Origin: CAITNM01 sp021298215
Lineage (GTDB): Bacteria > Pseudomonadota > Alphaproteobacteria > Paracaedibacterales > CAITNM01
NCBI GenBank assembly: GCA_046309815.1
Contig: JBKCOJ010000010.1
Location: forward strand, 62,001-126,000
Direction: 5' to 3'
DNA: 64,000 nt
The position numbers were made by a program, and so were the translations under genes. The notes below the pieces were generated by a model. The model was given only the letters and a program-made list of their open reading frames with translations. It ran no database searches and was not told the origin of the DNA. Of this stretch, positions 16,430 to 25,215 are shown in pieces. The stretch's first letter is position 1. Each line of letters opens with the position of its first letter.

Positions 16430-17092
16430 ATGCCTGAAGTAATTTTTACAGGACCTGCTGGACGAGTTGAGGGTCGATATACTGCTGGCGAATCTGCTTC
16501 TTCTCCTATTGCTTTGGTTTTGCATCCTCATCCTAAACACGGTGGTACGATGAATAACCGAGTTGTTCATTCTTTATCCCAAGTATTTTCCAAAAAAGGT
16601 TTTTCCACATTACGTTTTAACTTTAGAGGCGTTGGTCGTTCTGAGGGGTCTTATGATAATGGTGAAGGAGAATTGGCTGATGCAGCTGCAGCAATGGATT
16701 GGTTGCAATCTACGCATCCTCAGGTGAATAGTTTCTGGGTAGCGGGATTCTCTTTTGGCGCTTGGATTGCAATGCAGCTTCTAATGCGTCGTCCTGAATT
16801 AGATGGTTTCGTTGCGCTTAGTCCTCCTACAAATATGTATGATTTCAACTTTTTAGCGCCATGCCCTGTTTCTGGTCAGATTATTCATGGCGAACAAGAT
16901 GCTGTGGTTCCCTATCAATATACAGATACATTAGTGCAAAAGCTTCGTAGCCAAAAAGGTATCGCTATTGATTATCAGATTTTGAAAAACACAGACCATT
17001 TCTATACAAATAGTTTAGACGAGATGGTTGAGAAAGTTGATGACTATATAGAATTGCGCATTACGAATGTATTGAAGAAACGTATTGCGTAA
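16430..17092 (+). CDS. Alpha/beta hydrolase
   Basis: A 220-residue serine hydrolase fold protein: LVLHPHPKHGG, FNFRGVGRSEG as oxyanion loop, nucleophile elbow GFSFGAW, acid in HGEQDAVVP and a catalytic His in NTDHFY. No signal peptide, so cytoplasmic. It has a good GGGAG ribosome-binding site. It is divergent from the isc operon; related hydrolases are common near ISC/SUF genes in Alphaproteobacteria. Substrate unknown. Confidence 0.85.
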   Translation: MPEVIFTGPAGRVEGRYTAGESASSPIALVLHPHPKHGGTMNNRVVHSLSQVFSKKGFSTLRFNFRGVGRSEGSYDNGEGELADAAAAMDWLQSTHPQVNSFWVAGFSFGAWIAMQLLMRRPELDGFVALSPPTNMYDFNFLAPCPVSGQIIHGEQDAVVPYQYTDTLVQKLRSQKGIAIDYQILKNTDHFYTNSLDEMVEKVDDYIELRITNVLKKRIA

Positions 17093-17101
17093 GGATTATT
17101 T

Positions 17102-17153
17102 TTAAAGAGTCAGTGATCAGGAATTTAAGTATTGCTGCTTAAAGGCTCTTTAA
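17102..17153 (+). terminator. Weak terminator-like hairpin after the hydrolase gene
   Basis: TTAAAGAG (17102-17109) pairs with CTCTTTAA (17146-17153), followed by TTT. The loop is long (36 nt), so this is tentative. Confidence 0.3.
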
Positions 17154-17186
17154 TTTACAATTTAAAAAACGTATCAATGTAGTATT

Positions 17187-18485
17187 TTGGCAGATTCTAG
17201 ATCAAATCTTGTAGAATTCATGCAAGCCTTTGACCGTATGGTCCCGGTAGACTCTGGTATTAATCCAGGTGAGACTTCCAAACCAAATCAAATTCCAGGC
17301 TGGATGGTTAAAATTCTTGATTATACAGAATCTGCTATCGATAAGTTTACAGACTACAGTATTTTAAGGGGATTCTACGCAAAAACGTCGCGTGGTACGA
17401 GCTTATCTGGGAAAACAAATGTTTTATCCTCTAATATTTTACGCCAAAGTCACGTCGTCTTATATATTCCTCGAGGGAATTTGCAAACAAAGCTGGAGAG
17501 CCACCTCTATCAATCAACACCTATTACTAAAATTACTATCGTTAATATTGCAAAAATGAATGGTGTTATAGGAACTTTGCAAGAAATTGACTACGAACAG
17601 TGTTACGTACAGCAGATAGAGCCAGTTTTAGATTGGATCCTTGTTGAATTTAAAATTACCAAATATAGCAATACACTTTTTAAGTACGATACGGCCGGCA
17701 GATTGTTAGGGAAAGATATGGCCTCAATGGATTATACGTTGAATCCAAAGATTGATGTCAGTATTTATCATGCCAATTCAAATGAAGAGGAAAATTCAGA
17801 ACAAGAAGCTCCAGAAGAGATAGATACTAACGATTCTGGAACTCAGTCTCAATCTGACCAAGGCAATTCTGGGGGTGATGATCAGGATGACGACGATCAG
17901 GATGGTCCGGCGGATGATGTTAGTGAAGATGAAGAGGATGGAGTGGATAGTCCTCCGCAACAAGAGAACTCGGCTATATCCGCCGTAAAGTCTTTAGTGG
18001 GTGAGGATAAGCAAGCGGTACAAAATGCAGTAGATGATACTCTAGGAATAAGCGACGCAAAAGCTCAAGCGAAGCAAAAGTTGCAAGATGTGTTGAAAAA
18101 TGAAATTAGCTCAGTTCTTTCCAAAAGTGGTGTAACTGGTTTGGGTGGCGGTGACTCAACTTCGAATGCCTCACCAGATAGTTCCTCCGGCGATATTGGT
18201 GGTGATGCAGGATCAAATAGTCAACAGAGCAGTGATGGTAGCTTAAGTAGCGGCGGTGGTGGCTCGAATGATGGTAGCGCCAGTTCAAATGCTGCCTCGA
18301 ATGCCGCCTCGAATAGTTCAGGTGGTGACCAGGGAGAGTCCTCTGCTGGATCCAGTACTGGTGGTGCCGGAGGGGGTTCTGGTAATGACATTGATAATTC
18401 TTTAAAAAAATCAAAAAAGAGCTTGCTTGATGATATTGTTAAGAAGGCAGACAGCGGCGCAGGGAATTCAAATAATTCCGCCTAG
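17187..18485 (+). CDS. Large protein with folded N-terminus and disordered acidic/Ser-Gly tail
   Basis: Not recognised with confidence. Residues 1-195 look folded, with alternating strands (TPITKITIVNIAKMNG, LDWILVEFKITKYSN). Residues ~200-260 are strongly acidic, with runs of Asp and Glu. Residues ~305-415 are almost all Ser, Gly, Asn, Asp and Ala with SNAAS repeats; the last 20 hold a Lys-rich patch. The strand pattern of the N-terminus vaguely recalls Hcp-type secreted tube proteins, but I cannot support that. The start may be TTG 17187 or ATG 17220. No signal peptide. Confidence 0.6.
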   Translation: MADSRSNLVEFMQAFDRMVPVDSGINPGETSKPNQIPGWMVKILDYTESAIDKFTDYSILRGFYAKTSRGTSLSGKTNVLSSNILRQSHVVLYIPRGNLQTKLESHLYQSTPITKITIVNIAKMNGVIGTLQEIDYEQCYVQQIEPVLDWILVEFKITKYSNTLFKYDTAGRLLGKDMASMDYTLNPKIDVSIYHANSNEEENSEQEAPEEIDTNDSGTQSQSDQGNSGGDDQDDDDQDGPADDVSEDEEDGVDSPPQQENSAISAVKSLVGEDKQAVQNAVDDTLGISDAKAQAKQKLQDVLKNEISSVLSKSGVTGLGGGDSTSNASPDSSSGDIGGDAGSNSQQSSDGSLSSGGGGSNDGSASSNAASNAASNSSGGDQGESSAGSSTGGAGGGSGNDIDNSLKKSKKSLLDDIVKKADSGAGNSNNSA

Positions 18486-18511
18486 GAAATTAAAAAATAT
18501 TTTTTAATTTC
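18486..18511 (+). terminator. Perfect 26 bp AT-rich palindrome after the disordered-protein gene
   Basis: Two 13-base arms (GAAATTAAAAAAT and its complement) are perfectly inverted directly behind the TAG stop. A weak terminator or 3' hairpin is likely. Confidence 0.5.
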
Positions 18512-18560
18512 AAAATTAAAGTAAAGTGCTAGAATGGCGATCATTTAATTTGTGTTAAGT

Positions 18561-20840
18561 ATGCGTATATTTCCCCAGAGCTTTATTCAGGGATTATTTT
18601 TAAGTCTAAAAGATTTGTATATTTTTTTAGCTGTAGTAGCTACTTTTTTATCAATCTTAGCTCTTAAGAGTTATTATATTTTTGATAATTCGTTGAATGT
18701 TGCTTCACTACAGCTGACTAAAAACTGGTTGGGGTGGGGAGGAGCATATTTTGCGGATGCATGCTTTCAGGCGCTTGGAAAGTTTGCTTACGTAGTTCCT
18801 GTTATTTTTGGATTGTGCGCAATACGAGCGGTGATGAGTTATTTAGAGCGTCCCTTTTCTAATTCATTCATATTGTTTTTTTTAGGGCTGCCACAATTAC
18901 TTTTGGCATGTACCTATTATCAAGCATTTTTTACAGGGAGTGGAAGGCTACTTGGTGGAGCATTTGGCTTGGTGCTGCTAAGAAATTTTGAAAATTTTTT
19001 GTCAATTTATCAGATTAAAGAATGGGCAGATGAGTGCGTTTTCTTATTTAGCGTCTGTGGAATTTTTTGCACTGTAATGGGAATTGGAATTACACAAAGC
19101 CATTTGCGTGACATGAAAAATTTCTTTTATCGCTGCATTCAATGGATCAATGGAAGAATGGCAGAAAAGAATAATAATACGCCGATACGTCAGATAAATA
19201 TTCAGCAAAATGGAAAGGACGATATCAATACAAAAACAGTTCCTCTTTCTCAGCCTACATTTGTTCAATCTAACCTCCCTCTAAAAAATACCGGCTTAGA
19301 AAATGATCATCTTAAGGTCTTAAATAAAAAGGCAAGTAAGATGAGCTCAACAAGGGCAGATGGGTATGTTCTACCTTCTATTGAGCTTCTTGATGATACG
19401 CAGCAAAAAAAGATAGTTCAGGATTCAGATTTATTACAACAACAAGCTGCGCAATTGATGGATGTATTACAGGAATTTGGCATTGATGGAGAAATTGCTA
19501 GTATTCGTTCAGGTCCAGTTGTTACGATGTATGAATTAAAGCCAGCAGCTGGAATAAAAACATCCAGAGTTATTGGTCTGGCCGATGACATAGCAAGATC
19601 AATGAGTGCTATCTCAGCACGCATAGCCACTGTTCCTGGACAAAATGTTATAGGTATAGAGCTCCCAAATCCTAAAAGGCAAACTGTTTATATGCGAGAT
19701 TTGTTGCTGCAAAATGAGTTTAAAAATACAGCGGCAGCACTACCTCTTATATTAGGTCAAGATATTGTTGGAGTGCCTATTATTGCAGATTTAGCAAGAA
19801 TGCCACATCTTTTAGTAGCAGGAACAACTGGATCAGGAAAATCTGTTTCGGTGAATGCGATGATTCTTTCAATATTGTTTAGGTTATCTCCAGAAGAGTG
19901 TCGTTTTATTATGATTGACCCGAAAATGTTAGAGCTTTCGGTTTATAATAACATACCTCACCTTTTAACGCCTGTCGTAACAGAGCCTAAAAAAGCAATT
20001 GTTGCTTTGAAATGGGCAGTTAAAGAGATGGAAATTCGTTATCGTAATATGTCAAGGCTTGGTGTGCGCAATATTGATGGGTATAACGCGCGCTTAAAAG
20101 ATGCTAAAGAAAAAGGCGAAATTATTTCAAGACGGGTCCAAACGGGATTTGACCCAGATACAGGCCAGGCAATTTTTGAAAATCAGGTTCTTGATTTAAA
20201 GCCTTTGCCGTATATTATTGTGGTCATCGATGAGATGGCAGATTTGATGATTGTTGCTGGGAAAGAAGTTGAGGCAGCAGTGCAGCGCTTAGCGCAAATG
20301 GCTCGTGCTGCTGGTATTCATATGATTATGGCAACACAGCGCCCATCTGTTGATGTGATCACAGGTACAATAAAAGCAAATTTTCCGACACGAATTAGCT
20401 TTCAAGTAACATCAAAAATTGATAGTCGCACGATTCTGGGTGAACAAGGAGCTGAACAACTATTAGGTCAAGGAGACATGCTTTATATGAGCGGAGCGGG
20501 TCGCGTGATGCGTGTTCATGGTCCTTTTATAAAAGATTCTGAAGTTGAGTCAGTTGTTGCTTTCTTGAAAGAATATGGAGAGCCTTCCTATGTTCAAGCT
20601 GTTACTATCGATACAGATGATACTTTTTCTGCAAGTGAAGGTGGAGAAGAATCAAATGATCCTTTGTTCAATCAAGCAGTTGAGTTGATTAAACGCGAAA
20701 ATAAAATTTCTACAAGTTTTATCCAGCGTCATTTCCAAATAGGATACAATAAAGCGGCTCGTATCGTAGAGCAGATGGAAAAGCAGGGTATTGTTAGTGC
20801 TGCTAATCATCAGGGTAAGCGAGAAATACTTGTATCTTAA
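18561..20840 (+). CDS. ftsK: DNA translocase FtsK
   Basis: Septum-anchored motor that clears chromosome ends during division. Four transmembrane segments lie in the first ~185 residues, then a short linker. The motor domain carries Walker A GTTGSGKSVSVN and Walker B IVVIDEMADLM, and the C-terminal gamma winged helix (LFNQAVELIKRENKISTS onward) would read polar DNA motifs. About 760 residues is typical for a short-linker FtsK. ATG 18561 is preferred; GTG 18552 is in frame. Neither has a clear ribosome-binding site. Confidence 0.95.
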   Translation: MRIFPQSFIQGLFLSLKDLYIFLAVVATFLSILALKSYYIFDNSLNVASLQLTKNWLGWGGAYFADACFQALGKFAYVVPVIFGLCAIRAVMSYLERPFSNSFILFFLGLPQLLLACTYYQAFFTGSGRLLGGAFGLVLLRNFENFLSIYQIKEWADECVFLFSVCGIFCTVMGIGITQSHLRDMKNFFYRCIQWINGRMAEKNNNTPIRQINIQQNGKDDINTKTVPLSQPTFVQSNLPLKNTGLENDHLKVLNKKASKMSSTRADGYVLPSIELLDDTQQKKIVQDSDLLQQQAAQLMDVLQEFGIDGEIASIRSGPVVTMYELKPAAGIKTSRVIGLADDIARSMSAISARIATVPGQNVIGIELPNPKRQTVYMRDLLLQNEFKNTAAALPLILGQDIVGVPIIADLARMPHLLVAGTTGSGKSVSVNAMILSILFRLSPEECRFIMIDPKMLELSVYNNIPHLLTPVVTEPKKAIVALKWAVKEMEIRYRNMSRLGVRNIDGYNARLKDAKEKGEIISRRVQTGFDPDTGQAIFENQVLDLKPLPYIIVVIDEMADLMIVAGKEVEAAVQRLAQMARAAGIHMIMATQRPSVDVITGTIKANFPTRISFQVTSKIDSRTILGEQGAEQLLGQGDMLYMSGAGRVMRVHGPFIKDSEVESVVAFLKEYGEPSYVQAVTIDTDDTFSASEGGEESNDPLFNQAVELIKRENKISTSFIQRHFQIGYNKAARIVEQMEKQGIVSAANHQGKREILVS

Positions 20841-20923
20841 GCGCATTTCAGGTATATTAAACATGAGCCTTAAGTGGTTTTAACGTTGTATTTAACTTAA
20901 AAAGATGTGGTTACGTAAGATAC

Positions 20924-21529
20924 ATGAGAGACGATTTTAGTCAAGCTAATCGATCACAAGTAACAGTGAGTTTTATGCCTCCAAAAACTATTGTTTTGGT
21001 GGGATTGATGGGTAGCGGAAAAACAAGTATTGGAAAGCGCTTAGCGAATAGATTAGAGCTTTCATTTTATGACTCCGATATTGAAGTAGAGCAAGCGGCT
21101 GGATATCCTATCAAAGAAATTTATGAAATTTTCGGAGAGCAGTCTTTCCTAGATGGTGAGCAACGCGTTATTAAGCGTTTACTTGATCAGCCAACACATG
21201 TTTTGGCAACAGGCGGCGGATCATTTGCGTATGAGCAAACACGCAAAATTGTAAAAGAAAAAGCAATTTCTGTGTGGTTGAAAGCAGACATTGAAACCTT
21301 AGTCGCTCGTGTTTCAAGGCGTACGGATCGCCCAATGTTTACGGATTCAAACCATCGTGAAGTTTTAGAGAAGCTTATTGAAGAACGCTATCCTGTATTT
21401 GCTGAAGCGGATGTGCATGTGCAAACTTTAGATGAACCTACGAATGCAACTGTTGATAGAGTCATTCAAGCAATGAGTGAATTTATTCGGGCGAAATATC
21501 CAAATTATTATGTTTTGAAATCTGTATAA
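20924..21529 (+). CDS. aroK: Shikimate kinase AroK
   Basis: Phosphorylates shikimate in chorismate synthesis. P-loop GLMGSGKTSIGKRLA, DSD in FYDSDIEVE, GGGS in LATGGGSF, and the lid RTDRP are all present. The first 17 residues are an extension; ATG 20975 (MPPKTIVLVG) is an alternative start. In many Alphaproteobacteria aroK is followed by aroB and then a CorC-type gene. Here aroB is missing and a small exported protein occupies its place. Confidence 0.93.
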   Translation: MRDDFSQANRSQVTVSFMPPKTIVLVGLMGSGKTSIGKRLANRLELSFYDSDIEVEQAAGYPIKEIYEIFGEQSFLDGEQRVIKRLLDQPTHVLATGGGSFAYEQTRKIVKEKAISVWLKADIETLVARVSRRTDRPMFTDSNHREVLEKLIEERYPVFAEADVHVQTLDEPTNATVDRVIQAMSEFIRAKYPNYYVLKSV

Positions 21530-21563
21530 AAAGAGCTATCCTTTAGATCTTGAGGGAGAGGAT

Positions 21564-22100
21564 ATGTTTTTCAAGAAGATTTTTTGCACCATAGCTCTTT
21601 TAACAACGATTTTCGGTGGTATGGCGCCTTCTTCAGAGTCAAAAAAATATATATTAGAAAGCCTTAAGCACTTAAGAGAGCTTGTGGAGAAAAAAAAATC
21701 TGTAAAACAGCAGCAATTGGAATTGAATGACCTTTTTGATGGCTATGTGGATGATGCTAGGCAGTTGCTTGAAGACTGTGATAAACAAAGCGTAGAGCAA
21801 ACAGCTAATGAAGAAACGGTGAAACAGATTGGTCAATACATAGCAATTCTTCAAAAACTTTTATCTATCATGAATAGCTCTGCACCAGAACCCCTTGAGT
21901 CTTTCTGCATTTCACAAAAAAGTGATGAGTTATGGGGTAGTGTGTGTGGTGACCGCCCAACAAAGCGGGTTTTGCGAAAAGATATTTTATTTAAAGAAGA
22001 GAATCCAATGGATAAGAAGAAAATAGATCCTGAATTTCTTTCTTCTCATGCAGTTCAGCATTTGGGAGATGAAGAAGCACAAATAGGGTTGGAGCGATAA
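21564..22100 (+). CDS. Small exported helical protein
   Basis: A 178-residue product with a signal peptide (MFFKKIFCTIALLTTIFGG) and a mature part predicted mostly helical, charged and rich in Lys/Glu/Gln, likely coiled coil at residues 30-110. GGGAGAGG gives a strong ribosome-binding site. The stop overlaps the next start by one base (TAATG), so it is coupled to the corC-like gene. No family recognised. Confidence 0.65.
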   Translation: MFFKKIFCTIALLTTIFGGMAPSSESKKYILESLKHLRELVEKKKSVKQQQLELNDLFDGYVDDARQLLEDCDKQSVEQTANEETVKQIGQYIAILQKLLSIMNSSAPEPLESFCISQKSDELWGSVCGDRPTKRVLRKDILFKEENPMDKKKIDPEFLSSHAVQHLGDEEAQIGLER

Positions 22101-23395
22101 TGATTACTCTCGGAATTTTATTTTTTGTTTTACTTTTATGTTCCTCCTTTTTCTCAGCTTCTGAAACGGCTATTACTTTTGCGTCACGTCCCAAATTGCA
22201 TCAGCTTGCAAAGGCAGGCAATAAATCAGCCAAGATTATTCGTGATTTGCAGCAGCATCTCAGCTTAGTTGTTAGTGCAGTTTTAGCCTACAATACACTT
22301 TTAAACGCTGCGATAGCTTCTGTTTTAGCAAGTTTGTCCTTTGATTTGTTTGGAGATAATTCAACAATTGCAGCGGTTGTATCTTCCGTTGTAACCGGTG
22401 CTATCGTTTTGGTTTTTGCTGAAATGTTGCCTAAAACATTGGCGATACAGGATACTATTCGCTTCTTAATGTTTGCTGCTCCCGGAATTCGCTTCTTCTA
22501 TAATCTCTTTTTGCCTCTTAATAAGGCTTTATCCTTTTTTGTAACATTTATAATGAGAGTGTTCGGTCTTAAGGTAAAAGCTGAAGATCACCAAGCTAAA
22601 ATGGAAGAATTGCGAGGTGCTATCGATATGCACGATATCCCAGGTCAAGATACGCCTCATGAAAAAGCTATGTTAAAAAGCATTTTGGATTTAGGGACAG
22701 TGCAAGTTTCTGAAATCATGGTACATCGTCAAAATGTTACGATGGTTAATGCCGATGATTCCCCAACAGAGATTGTGGATCAAGTTCTTGCCTGCCCTTT
22801 TACACGTTTGCCTTTATGGCAAGGTAACCCTGACAATATAGTTGGCGTGATTAATACAAAAGCTTTGTTACGTGCTGTGCGTGCTCACTCTGGTTCGTTA
22901 GACGACTTAAATATTTTGGATATTGCGCACAAACCTTGGTTTACACCAGAAAGTACGGATCTTTTAGATCAGCTTCATGCCTTTCGTCAGCGCCGGGAGC
23001 ATTTTGCTTTGGTTGTCGATGAATATGGAGCGTTGATGGGAATCGTGACGCTTGAAGATGTATTAGAAGAAATTGTTGGAGATATTGCCGATGAACACGA
23101 TGTTAACGTTCGTGGTGTAAGGCCACAACTTGATGGAAGTTATGTGGTTTATGGCAGTGTTACAATACGTGATTTGAATCGTCAATTCGATTGGGAATTA
23201 CCTGACGATGTTGCTGCAACTCTTGCGGGACTTCTGATTATTCAATTTAGAGTATTGCCTACTGTTGGACAGATATTTAATTGGAGGGGATTTCGTTTTG
23301 AGATTTTAAGGCGTCAACGCAACCAAATAACGCTTGTTAAAGTAACGCCTCCACCTCCATCTTCTTCTCAATCGATTGGTAGTATTGAAGCTTGA
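22100..23395 (+). CDS. CorC/CNNM (hemolysin-like) membrane protein with CBS domains
   Basis: An inner-membrane DUF21 domain (residues 1-~175, three to four membrane segments, FFSASETAITFASRPKL) is followed by two CBS domains (~205-320, with VVDEYGALMGIVTLEDVLEEIVGDI) and a C-terminal CorC_HlyC transporter-associated domain (VYGSVTIRDLNRQFDWELPD). CNNM/CorC proteins affect magnesium and cobalt transport or membrane stress. Length of 431 residues is normal. Position after aroK is the usual alphaproteobacterial context. Confidence 0.9.
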   Translation: MITLGILFFVLLLCSSFFSASETAITFASRPKLHQLAKAGNKSAKIIRDLQQHLSLVVSAVLAYNTLLNAAIASVLASLSFDLFGDNSTIAAVVSSVVTGAIVLVFAEMLPKTLAIQDTIRFLMFAAPGIRFFYNLFLPLNKALSFFVTFIMRVFGLKVKAEDHQAKMEELRGAIDMHDIPGQDTPHEKAMLKSILDLGTVQVSEIMVHRQNVTMVNADDSPTEIVDQVLACPFTRLPLWQGNPDNIVGVINTKALLRAVRAHSGSLDDLNILDIAHKPWFTPESTDLLDQLHAFRQRREHFALVVDEYGALMGIVTLEDVLEEIVGDIADEHDVNVRGVRPQLDGSYVVYGSVTIRDLNRQFDWELPDDVAATLAGLLIIQFRVLPTVGQIFNWRGFRFEILRRQRNQITLVKVTPPPPSSSQSIGSIEA

Positions 23396-23517
23396 GTCAT
23401 TCCTGCAGAGGGTATTAACAAAGGCTTTTTACTGTTTTGCATTTCATTGTTTTGGATTTTGTAAGCTGCAACGGAAAGTGCAGTTGAAATTGTTAAAATC
23501 GTGATAAATTGTAGCAT
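23368..23517 (-). CDS. Putative 49-residue exported or membrane peptide
   Basis: A short minus-strand frame starting ATG at 23517, with AGAGGA four bases upstream. Residues 1-18 (MLQFITILTISTALSVAA) read as a signal peptide or membrane helix; the rest is a 31-residue polar tail rich in Asn, Gln and Ser. Its 3' end overlaps the corC-like gene end by 28 bases on the other strand. It would fill a 266 bp gap that otherwise has no gene. No homologue is known to me. Confidence 0.45.
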   Translation of the reverse strand: MLQFITILTISTALSVAAYKIQNNEMQNSKKPLLIPSAGMTQASILPID

Positions 23518-23661
23518 TGCATCCTCTTTTATTTTTTGTATGATTTAACTCTGCCATGCAAATTCCTAAGAGAAAGTTAATAGAAATTTTTTTTATATTA
23601 TTCTTGAAATTGCCTAGAAAGTTGTACGCAAAACTTATACAGTTAGGAGGGCAGGAGATTT

Positions 23662-24309
23662 ATGTTTATCACTTTTGAAGGCGGCGAAGGTACCGGGAAA
23701 AGCACCCAAGCCCTGATTTTGGCAGATATTTTAAAAAAATATAATATCGATGTGGTGTTAACGCGTGAACCTGGTGGCAGTCCTGGCGCTGAAATTATTC
23801 GAAATTTATTGGTAACAGGCTCTGTCGATCGTTGGTCAAATATGAGTGAAGTTCTATTAATGTACGCAGCGCGCTCAGACCACTGGCAAAATACCATTAA
23901 GCCTGCTCTTGATAATGGTAGTTGGGTCTTATGTGATAGATTTGCAGATTCAACAATCGCGTACCAAGGGTATGGACGTGGTGTAAATCAAGATTTTTTA
24001 AAATTATTATACAATTATGTTATTGGTGATATTGAGCCAGACCTCACTTTTGTTTTTGACCTCGATGTAGAAGAAGGTATTAAACGGGCGACGGCACGTA
24101 TGGAAGGCAACGTTGTGGTGGAAGGACGTTTCGAGGCAATGGATTTGAGTTTTCATAAAAGGATTCGTTCAGGTTTTTTAGAGATTGCTAAAAATAATAA
24201 AAGATGTGTTTTGATAAATGCGGATGCACATCCAAAAGTTATTCATCGCCAAATCATGGATGAATTACAGGAAAGGAAAGTGTTGCCATGGAAAAATCTC
24301 CCTGCGTGA
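23662..24309 (+). CDS. tmk: Thymidylate kinase
   Basis: Phosphorylates dTMP to dTDP. P-loop FEGGEGTGKSTQ, the DR(E) motif LTREPGGSPGAE, DRFADSTIAYQGYGR and a lid region are clear; length of 215 residues is normal. AGGAGGGCAGGAG precedes the ATG. The 3' end overlaps the DUF1289 gene by 22 bases. Confidence 0.95.
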   Translation: MFITFEGGEGTGKSTQALILADILKKYNIDVVLTREPGGSPGAEIIRNLLVTGSVDRWSNMSEVLLMYAARSDHWQNTIKPALDNGSWVLCDRFADSTIAYQGYGRGVNQDFLKLLYNYVIGDIEPDLTFVFDLDVEEGIKRATARMEGNVVVEGRFEAMDLSFHKRIRSGFLEIAKNNKRCVLINADAHPKVIHRQIMDELQERKVLPWKNLPA

Positions 24310-24482
24310 GGATTTGTGCACTAAATGCCGATAGAGTTTGCATTGGCTGCGGACGTAATGCTTATGAAATTCAGAATTGGTCTAATTTTTCTGATGAAAT
24401 TAAGAAACTCGTTAAGGAAAGATTAGCAAGTCGTCTTGAGGTAATGCTAGCTGAATTGCGCAAAAATAAGCTGGATAAATGA
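24288..24482 (+). CDS. DUF1289 domain protein
   Basis: A 64-residue protein with the DUF1289 pattern SPCVRIC...C-x2-CGR...EIQNW. The four cysteines (C-x3-C ... C-x2-C) look like a small metal- or Fe-S-binding knuckle. Starts inside tmk and ends overlapping the next gene by four bases. The function is unknown across the family. Confidence 0.85.
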   Translation: MEKSPCVRICALNADRVCIGCGRNAYEIQNWSNFSDEIKKLVKERLASRLEVMLAELRKNKLDK

Positions 24483-24862
24483 TCTCAACGCTTTGGCTTT
24501 TAGCTGAATTTCTTTTGATTTCAGTTATTGCATGGCAAGATTGGAAAGATAGACAAGTCAGCCTAGGCTTTGTCTGTCCTCTGTTAATAAGTTTAATGTT
24601 GAGGCAATCCTACTCTTTCCATTCTTTGACGATGCTTCTTCTTTTAGCGATATATCGATGGTTTCGAAGGGGTAGTATCCAGATCGTTGACTTGGTGTTA
24701 TTTAGCACAGGCGCAGGCTGCTTTTCATTAGATATACTACCTATTTATTGTATGGTAACGGCAGGTGTTCTAATAATTTTTTCTAAAATCCTTAAGGATC
24801 AGCAATTACCCTTTGTAACCGCTTGGGCCATTAGTTTTTTGGGATTATTTTATAGCTTGTGA
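24479..24862 (+). CDS. Small membrane protein resembling an A24 prepilin peptidase core
   Basis: A 127-residue protein with four hydrophobic segments. IAWQDWKDRQVSLGF resembles the first aspartate region of A24 peptidases, and IQIVDLVLFSTGAGCF resembles the second (GD-x-K region, here VD). LPFVTAWAISFLGL fits the usual final helix. It is shorter than typical CpaA/TadV proteins and the GxGD motif is degraded. Function uncertain; possibly inactive. ATGA overlap with the DUF1289 gene. Confidence 0.45.
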   Translation: MISTLWLLAEFLLISVIAWQDWKDRQVSLGFVCPLLISLMLRQSYSFHSLTMLLLLAIYRWFRRGSIQIVDLVLFSTGAGCFSLDILPIYCMVTAGVLIIFSKILKDQQLPFVTAWAISFLGLFYSL

Positions 24863-24930
24863 AAGAGCCGAATAAAAATTTCAAGGCTGCTTTATGGATG
24901 ATAATTTTTTTAAAAAATTTTTTGCTTATA

Positions 24931-24946
24931 CTGCAAGAAAAAGCAG
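24931..24946 (+). promoter_or_regulatory. Weak lux-box-like site upstream of luxI
   Basis: CTGCAAGAAAAAGCAG has the CTG-N10-CAG form of LuxR-family sites, but the flanking bases are not symmetric and it is 269 bp before the luxI start. The whole 24863-25215 interval holds no gene that I can see. Confidence 0.25.
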
Positions 24947-24953
24947 AAAGAAA

Positions 24954-24969
24954 CTATATAATTATATAG
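24954..24969. repeat. Perfect 16 bp palindrome upstream of luxI
   Basis: CTATATAATTATATAG is perfectly palindromic and contains TATAAT (24957-24962). It may be a promoter -10 region with an operator on top of it, or simply AT-rich sequence. Confidence 0.35.
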
Positions 24970-25215
24970 GTAATTTTAAAATTTTAGATAATCATACAGT
25001 TAAAATAGAGAAAGCATAAATTTCTTCTTTTTTAATCCTGAGTATTGCTTTTTGAGAATTATTATTATTAAAAAAAATTTTTATTTAATTTTAGGTATTA
25101 TTTTTGTCTATACAAAGATATATCTCTAAATCATTTTCCCTATATATAAAAGCAGTTGAAAAGATCGGCATCTATCACTAGATATAGCGTATTAATAAAC
25201 AATAATAGGTATTTT

